Assembly (NCBI RefSeq): GCF_022376445.1
Contig: NW_025954971.1
Coordinates: 186,001 to 250,000, forward strand
DNA length: 64,000 nucleotides
Direction: 5' to 3'
From: Fomitopsis serialis
Taxonomy: Eukaryota > Basidiomycota > Agaricomycetes > Polyporales > Fomitopsidaceae
The notes under the pieces are model-generated. The model made no database searches, was not told where the DNA came from, and saw only the letters and a list, made by a program, of their open reading frames with translations. The position numbers and the translations under genes are program-made. Below, in pieces: positions 57,344 to 64,000 of the stretch. Each line of letters opens with the position of its first letter. The stretch's first letter is position 1.

Positions 57344-58189
57344 GGAACGACTATTTGACATGAAGCCTCGTCTGTTCGAGGTCGAGATTGAATATTGATC
57401 GTTAGCCGAGCGCTGAAGCGGAGGTGTCGGAAGTTCAATGAACGTTGAACATTGATTCGACTCTGCTGCCAGTGAGCAGGGCGTGCCAAATTATTGACTT
57501 GACTCATCTGCAGGCTTTCCCTAAGATGTGCTCCTGTTGGACTACCAATCAGGCATAGAGGTCAATTCCGACTTGAGCTGTCACTATGGCGCTGTCAACA
57601 GCCGAGGCGTGAACTTGATCCTCAGTTAATATCATCACCTCCAGTTCCTAGCGTGAGCGCAACTTATGACCTGACATCCGGGTTGTTGGGTTCGCTACAC
57701 TGCCACAGTAGTCTTCAAGACGGTCCCGAGAGCGCGCCGGACGCGTCAAGTATAGAGCACGTGGCCGCGTCAGCGTGTATCATTTCCGAGCTCGAGTCCG
57801 TGGCGACCCGTCCGCCACTGCCTCCCGGTCTCTCGTCATGATACCACACACTGCCTAGTAATGCTCACAAGAACGAATGAATCGATGACGCTGTATGTAT
57901 CTTACAAGCCATCGAGTGCCGAGGCTGTAATGCTCATATGATATTAATGATCCAGCGAGGGCCGAGACACTATTACTTACTTACGAGTTCGAAGTCAACG
58001 TCAACGTCACGCTATGGCCATACCGGGTGAGAAGTCGACGCGAGCGCCGATAGCCCTCGAGGATGCCACACAAGGCCACACACCAAAGCTTCGCACCGTG
58101 CGGCTTTTTGAGGCCATACCGATACGAAGTCCTGCAGCTCGTTCGCTTGATCACTGCTAACTTACCCCAGTCCGGCTCTGAACACATCC
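57344..58189. other. Intergenic region between genes E and F
   Basis: Some 850 bp. An open stretch at about 57650-57840 has a Ser/Pro-rich composition like the family linker but no matching motif. No gene is supported. Confidence 0.4.
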
Positions 58190-60579
58190 ATGGCCAAGAA
58201 GCGACATGCTTGTCCTGTCTGTGCTACTGCCTTCCTGACCCTTCTTGAGCTGCGACGCCACGGAAATTCGATGAAACATGGTCTTGTCGGGATTTTCTAC
58301 GTTTGTTCGGATTGCAACAGGAACTTTCAGACAGCCAAAGATCTGCAGAATCATGCATCGGCCAAGCGACACCGTCTATACAAGCCCGTGTCGTCCACTG
58401 TAGCTGCTTCTAGTGCGTTTGACGCGACGTCGGTCCCCGCACAAACCACACTAGCAACGACGTCTGCTACACTACCGCCTTCCCCGGCTGCACAGTATAG
58501 ATGTCAAGTCTGTACTTTGTCCTTCAGCTCAGAGGCTGAGATCAATGCCCACTACAAGAGATCCTTCGTACATCCGTCCTGTAGCACATGCGGCGAAGGT
58601 TTTAGGGACAACGAACGCCTTTCTCAGGTGGGTCATATCACGGTGACTGGAGGTCAATCGGGTTATCGACGTCGCTCCATACTAGCATCTACGGGCCACC
58701 CATGGGACCGACACTATAGCTAGTCGGTCTGCAGCAAACACCAAACTAGATGACCCGTCGACATCGTCGAGCCGTAGCATATGCTCAACGTGCTTGATGA
58801 CGTTCACCGATGACGCTAAGCTGTTTGAGGTGAGCTTTGCACGTAGAGTTCCGCCGATGATCTAAACGCATGCTCTGCAGCACGAGAATACTGACCATCT
58901 CTGTGCCCGCTGCGATCAGTGGTTCTCAGGGCGGAGAGCTCTGCGGCAACACTTCAACGAGTCCTCGATGCATCCGAGCTGCTTCCATTGCCAGAAGGGG
59001 TTCGTGGGGGATGTGGAGTTCTCCAAGGTGTGTGACGATAAAGACGACTATCTCGACATAGGCGACTGATCCACGTCGGTCTAGCATCTCGTCGAGGAAC
59101 ACGACATTCCGATAGCAGCTGAATTGGTCTCCACGGCGAGGTCATCGACTGAAGCTAATCGAGCTCCTAGCAGCCCGCCTCCTCCAGTTTATGAACAGCT
59201 GGAAACCGTCGAAGTACCTCAGATCGAGGTATGATATGTTATAACAATCTGGAGAGCGAGCACACTGATCGTGATGTCTGTAGACCGCGATTTCCGAGGA
59301 ACGTGAAGAGGACATTGTCTCTGACAGTGACTACGAACACATTGGGTGAGTCTTGAAGCAGGATGTCGCCTATGCATGAACTGACCAACAGTCCTAATAG
59401 CCCTGACGAACGATCGCCCGATGCCAACGTGTGGGAGATCCGGGAGAGACCAAGCAGCGTGCTCAGCTACGTCACAGCGATGGGATCAATCCCGGACGTC
59501 CAGTCTGACAGTGCCTCTGTTTAACCAAACGATGCTCCCGCGGCTCAAGCAGCCTCGACTCCCAGTATTGACTCGATCCCGGACTCTGAGGCAATGAGGG
59601 CCATTGAAACAGAGCGTGAACGTCTCCATAGCGCCAGAGACGCATCGTCCGAGGTACGTGTGCTATGCTGAGTCAACCAATCATAAAGTCCACTAACAAT
59701 TTCAAACGGATTCAAGACCAGCCTCGACGACGACGACGACGATGCTGCGGCCGTGTTTCGTGCTCGACGTGCAGACTACATCGCCATTCTTGAGCAGACA
59801 GGTGAGTCAACCGCGAAGGTTCCTCCCTCAGCACTCACCGTTCCTCCCTCTTATCCAGTCTTCGACCTTGAGAATGTTGTGCTTGGGCTGCAGTCCAAAT
59901 GCGAGGAGGCCACGTCCCGGAATGAGGCCCTCCAGCGAGAGGCGGAGCAGAGGAACCAGGTCGCTGCACGGCTTGAGGCTGAGCTGCATGTGAACGCGCC
60001 GCGTTCGGATGCCTGCACCCTTGGTCCGTCCACTCGACCTTCAAGTCCTGCTGCCACCGTGGACGTCGAGTCTCTCCGTGCTGGCTCGTTGTCGCCGATT
60101 GTGTCGGTTACATCAGAGGCGCCATCTGTGAGCACAGGGGGAACTCAGAGCTCGACTCCGGGGCATCCGAGAAGGTCGGAAGAAGGTAAGAGGATTGTCG
60201 TTGCGACACTGCTGAGAGCTCCATGCTGATCCTCTTTCGCGTTACTCAGTCTCATTACTGAACATGACGGTGTCCTTTGCCGCTACCACAGTGCTACCAG
60301 ACCCCGCGCGTTCCGAGACCGCCGCCAGCGCCCCACCCGAAGCCAGGTCCAGTGCAGACCTATCCTGGCACTGTCGAAGTTGCGGTAAGGATCCGTGCGA
60401 GGATCCGACAGCGACACAGTGCGGACATATCTTCTGCTACAAGTTCGTCGCGCCCGTGATCTTCCAGTAATTCTCGCTGACATTCACGAATGCGCAGGTG
60501 TATCGTGAAGGAGATCGCGGAGAATATGCAGTGTCCGGTTTGCAACAAACTGTTCCTCTTGCGACTTCAGGCATTTTGA
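58190..60579 (+). CDS. Gene F: C2H2 and RING gene with an in-frame stop before the RING
   Basis: The start MAKKRHACPVCATAFLTL is followed by CSDCNRNFQTAKDLQNHAS, CQVCTLSFSSEAEINAHYK, VHPSCSTCGEGF, a shortened finger exon (ICSTCLMTF), LCARCDQWFSGRRALRQHF and HPSCFHCQKGF. The linker shows SDSDYEHIG, RERPSSVLSYVT and SDACTLGPSTRPSS. Between them a TAA at 59522-59524 interrupts the frame just after SVLSYVTAMGSIPD, and no intron border explains it. After it the frame reopens with an Ala/Ser/Glu-rich helix and the RING: WHCRSC, TQCGHIFCYK, a phase-2 intron, CIVKEIAENMQCPVC, LFLLRLQAF and the stop at 60577-60579. It has fewer fingers than the others. It may be a pseudogene, be read by alternative splicing, or contain a sequence error. 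Confidence 0.7.
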
Positions 60580-61063
60580 TCGGACGGATGCAGCGTGCAG
60601 GACTTGTATCTCGTGTATGTTCTTACTTGTACGTGTAGTGTGTTCCAAGCTACTTTCGCGTTGACTTTTGTGTACGGATTCCCTGATAGGGTCCCGCTAC
60701 AAAGGACACAACGTAATGCCAGTGAGTGATGTTGCCCCTGAGTTCTCAGTGACCCTGCGCACGAATACCTTGTACGATTGCTTGTCCGTCACAGCAGCTC
60801 GTTCCTGACAATCGCTGATATGACATGTATGGTCCTCCTCGCGCGCCACAGACTCTAATAATGAGCGCTCCCTCCGCATTAGTAACTTCGGCCGTTGCCG
60901 ATGCACTAGTCTACATCCCGATATGGTATAAGCTTATATTGTTGCCGAACTCCGAGTCATGCGCTACTTGCATACGTACTACGTAGCACATTGCACAAGT
61001 ACTGCTGCACAAGCACTGACCTAGTCGCTTCATCTCGTAGAAAGGCCGGCAGTGAGTCGCGAC
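60580..61063. other. Intergenic region between gene F and the adenosine deaminase gene
   Basis: About 480 bp without recognised features. A short first exon of the next gene could lie here, since the first good ATG at 61064 follows a possible acceptor near 61040. Confidence 0.4.
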
Positions 61064-63377
61064 ATGGACACGGAGAAATACTACTTGCAACGCAAGCATT
61101 TGATCAACGAAGACAGGGCTCTTCGGGTCGATGCTGCCAGACTTGATAGCCTCAAACTCACGGCCACTGAAGCAAAAGCAGAAGCTGTCGTGCGCGCGAT
61201 ACGAATTGCGGAAGCCGCTTCAATATGGGATGGGGACGGGTCTATCTTGAACTACGATCCCTTGGACAGCACGCCAAACGTCTTTCCTGGCATGGCGTTT
61301 CTGACGGGTGAGCGCATTGAATGTCATACAGTTGTAACCAATTTCATCAGTCACACTCGCCTCTATATCAAGCTCGTGAGACCGTAACGAAGACAGAGCT
61401 GTTCAGAATTCTGAAAAAGGTGAGAAAGTAGAGTCCCAGAGACTCACAGCCAGCCGGATTGACACATCATGGCGCCTTCATGCAGATGCCCAAAGGTGGT
61501 CTGCTTCATGCGCACTTGGATGCGATGGTGAACATCGATGTGCTCATCAGGCTGGCTCTCGCCCAACCTGCCATGCACGTCCGAGTACCTACTCGCCTGA
61601 CGGCAAGTAACATCAAGGCCACGTTGCCCCAATTCAAGGCTCTCCCGCCAGCTTCATCATCAGCGCTGTCCTCCTTGACGAGCCCGACTTACGGAGGCGG
61701 TGAATGGGTACCGCTGCATCTCGCTAGGGAGACATTTGATGAGAGTCTTGGCGGTCCTGGTGGATTTGACAGTTGGGTAAAGAGGACATTGACGATCAAC
61801 CCGTCCGAGGCGTATGGCACCCATAATACGCCCACGAAGGTAATGGTAGTTGTCCAGTGTAACATGGGTTCCAATTCATCAATTCCGCACAGATCTGGGC
61901 AAAATTCACCAGCACGTTCCTCATTAGCCATGTGAGTGTTGCCTACATTCTCGCAGTCTATCGGGTTAACGCGTAAGTCGATGTGCAGCACCTCGTATAC
62001 TATATTCCTATATGGGAGCAATACATCAGAGAGTTCATCCTCTCGTCAGTTGAGGACGGGATCTCGTATGTAGAGGCTCGTATAAACTTCCTTGCCAAGT
62101 GAGCAACACACCATCGGATAGGATTGACGCATTCCCCATTCACATTGTGATTGCTTCAGATACATGACGGGTCGGGATGGACTAGAAAACGTGCCGCATA
62201 GGGAGTGGCTCCTTAGTATTGACCGGGTGATCAACGAGGTCAAGGCCGAACTGGCAAAGCAAGGTCGGCAGGATGAATTCGTTGGCCTAAAGGTAATTCA
62301 CATAGTGTATGGTCCTACCTCGGTGCCTCACGCCCAGTATTAGATCATCTATACGACAATCCGGTTCATCTCCCCGGAAGAGTTGGAATGGTACACAGAA
62401 GACGCACTGGCGCTGAAACAAGAGTTCCCACACTTGATCGCAGGTACGTGCTGTTGGAATCGCTTGATCGAACTCACCACTCACACGGGACTCACTATTG
62501 CAGGTTTCGATCTTGTCGGACACGAGGACACGCTAAAGCCCCTCATTGACTACATCGAACCTCTGACGAAGCTCATGCGCCGTCGGGAAGAGCTAGGTGT
62601 CGATTTGCCCTTCATCTTTCATGCCGGCGAGACCCTTGGAGACGGGAATGCACCAGACATGAATCTGTATGATGCAATCCTGCTTGGAACGAAGCGCATT
62701 GGACATGGGTAGGTCTCGTCTTCTCCTCATCTGAATGGAACAATCATGGAAATCCGCGATCTACTACAGGTATTCTCTTGTCAAGCACCCCAAACTCATG
62801 GAGATATGCCGCGAGAAAGGCATCGCCGTTGAAGTCTGTCCTATCTCGTATGTGGTTCGGTGACCCTTACTACTTGCCTTCCTAACCTGATGCATCTCGG
62901 CTGTTAGAAACGAGATTCTGGTACGAGCCTGCATTCGAGCATAGAAGGCCTCATCGTGAGATGTCCGTAACAGCGCCTGACATCGTCGATGCCAGCACAT
63001 CCGCTCCCAATCCTGGTGAACCATGGAATTCACGTCTCGCTCTGTTCGGACGATCCCGCCGTATTCGGAAACATGGGCTTGACCTTCGACTTCTATCAAG
63101 TGCGCTGCGTCGACGTAGTATTTCGAATGCAGTTCGCTAATCGAAGCCACTTAGGTCCTCATGGCTAGCGAGGTGACTGGGCTGCTGACACTCGGCGAGT
63201 TTGCACGAGACAGTATTAAGGTAATATTTGCGGATCCCTCGTTGTCTGGAATCTAACTCGCCTCGTGCATTCCAGTATTCTACGTTGGAAGACGACGAGA
63301 AGGCACATGCGCTCGGTCTCTGGGAAAAGCGGTGGCTCGACTTCCTCGAGTGGGTCGGGCACACAGGTGGCAATTGA
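61064..63377 (+). CDS. Adenosine deaminase, ADGF/ADA2 type
   Basis: This enzyme would deaminate adenosine to inosine (purine salvage). The N-terminal helix starts MDTEKYYLQRKHLINEDRAL. Catalytic motifs follow in order: MPKGGLLHAHLDAMV (zinc-binding HxH), ISYVEARINFL, IAGFDLVGHED, LPFIFHAGET (second zinc His and general-acid Glu), GTKRIGHGYSL, GIAVEVCPIS, VNHGIHVSLCSDDPAVFGN (catalytic Asp pair) and GLTFDFYQVL. The C-terminus reads EWVGHTGGN before the TGA at 63375-63377. About eight short introns are inferred, for example 62289-62342 and 62712-62768. No signal peptide is evident at this start, although ADGF relatives in animals are secreted; an upstream exon could supply one. The frame is open and the motifs complete. 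Confidence 0.88.
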
Positions 63378-64000
63378 GTCGTGTTCGTCTTCAATCAGAG
63401 AACAGTACGACATCATTACATGTGTCGATCTGATGCGGATTCAACAGCCGCCCACTCTGCATTTGGTGGCCAGTGACCTAGCCTATTTTCCACTACTACT
63501 TTACACTGAAAGCGCGAGATTCAATCGCGATGACGAGAGCGGGGAGTACAAGGTGACTGACTGTACATGACAAGGTCTACTGGGTAAGGCAACTCTTACT
63601 GCCAACAAAAAATGAACAATATATGATAGAAGAGGTGCGTCACGACATAAGGAGGTCGGGGTGTTGATTAACTCTGTCAGGTTGGCACCGCAGCGTCTGA
63701 GTGTCGTACCACTTGCCGTCAGACTCCTCCATGAGGTCCTTGAATCGTCATTCCTGACTCTGCCAAGACTAAGTTGCTATCCGTGATAGTAGCGACCAAA
63801 CTCATTCAAAAGCACGATGCTATGATATCGGTGCTATGCTTGCTCATCTTACGGTTGACCTCTAGCATGTCCGCCACTACCTGCGCCAGCGGTGACTCGG
63901 TACGTGCGGACTATTGGCTCGATTGTACGCTGTATATTGAGTTGCTTCCTTCGGCCTAGGACAAACGCAAGGTCGACTCACTGGCATTATCTGGTTATGT
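63378..64000. other. 3' flank of the adenosine deaminase gene, nothing recognised
   Basis: The last 620 bp hold the 3' flank and perhaps the edge of another gene. Open frames are short and show no motif. Confidence 0.5.

Noticed and set aside
57653..57841. Small open frame between genes E and F
   Set aside because: Ser/Pro-rich with no start context, no finger or RING motif, and no homology to the linker motifs.

Overview
The window looks like nuclear DNA of a mushroom-forming basidiomycete (Agaricomycetes). The grounds are many 45-65 bp GT-AG introns, three copies of the fungus-specific FunK1 protein kinase family, and several genes with clear basidiomycete architecture. No database search was possible. 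Family names come from recognising motifs, and exon borders are read by eye.

Left part (1-22.4 kb): mostly ordinary housekeeping genes. In order they are: the 5' part of a listerin (LTN1) gene on the minus strand; a small conserved protein (+); two divergent FunK1 kinases (- and +, the second with a frameshift and a coiled-coil repeat insertion); a frameshifted F-box gene (-); a DUF4336 hydrolase-like gene (-); the histone chaperone HIRA/HIR1 (-); a divergent PARP-type zinc-finger gene (+); and a small C2H2 plus RING gene (+), here called G0.

Middle (22.9-26 kb): a graveyard with a third, decayed FunK1 copy followed by a decayed C-terminal fragment of the HPM1 histidine methyltransferase gene. 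The intact HPM1 lies 24 kb away at 49.2-50.8 kb.

Right part (26-60.6 kb): a cluster of six large paralogous genes, A-F, each with several C2H2 fingers, a Ser/Thr-rich linker with conserved short motifs and a C-terminal C3HC4 RING. G0 seems to be a minimal relative, because its RING is split by an intron at the same codon position and phase. They look like a locally expanded family of putative E3 ubiquitin ligases. Three about 3.2 kb elements with CATCAGG...CCTGATG ends have inserted in this cluster. Two lie in gene A, and the third sits inside the RING exon of gene C and destroys it. Two of the elements are virtually identical, equal in length (3164 bp) and inverted to each other. The third carries a spliceable fragment of a DUF6534 membrane-protein gene, which suggests gene capture.

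The right end (61-63.4 kb) holds an ADGF-type adenosine deaminase gene. The single-copy core genes are intact, while FunK1, F-box and the C2H2-RING genes show frameshifts, stops, relics and insertions. This is the expected pattern of birth and death in expanded fungal families.
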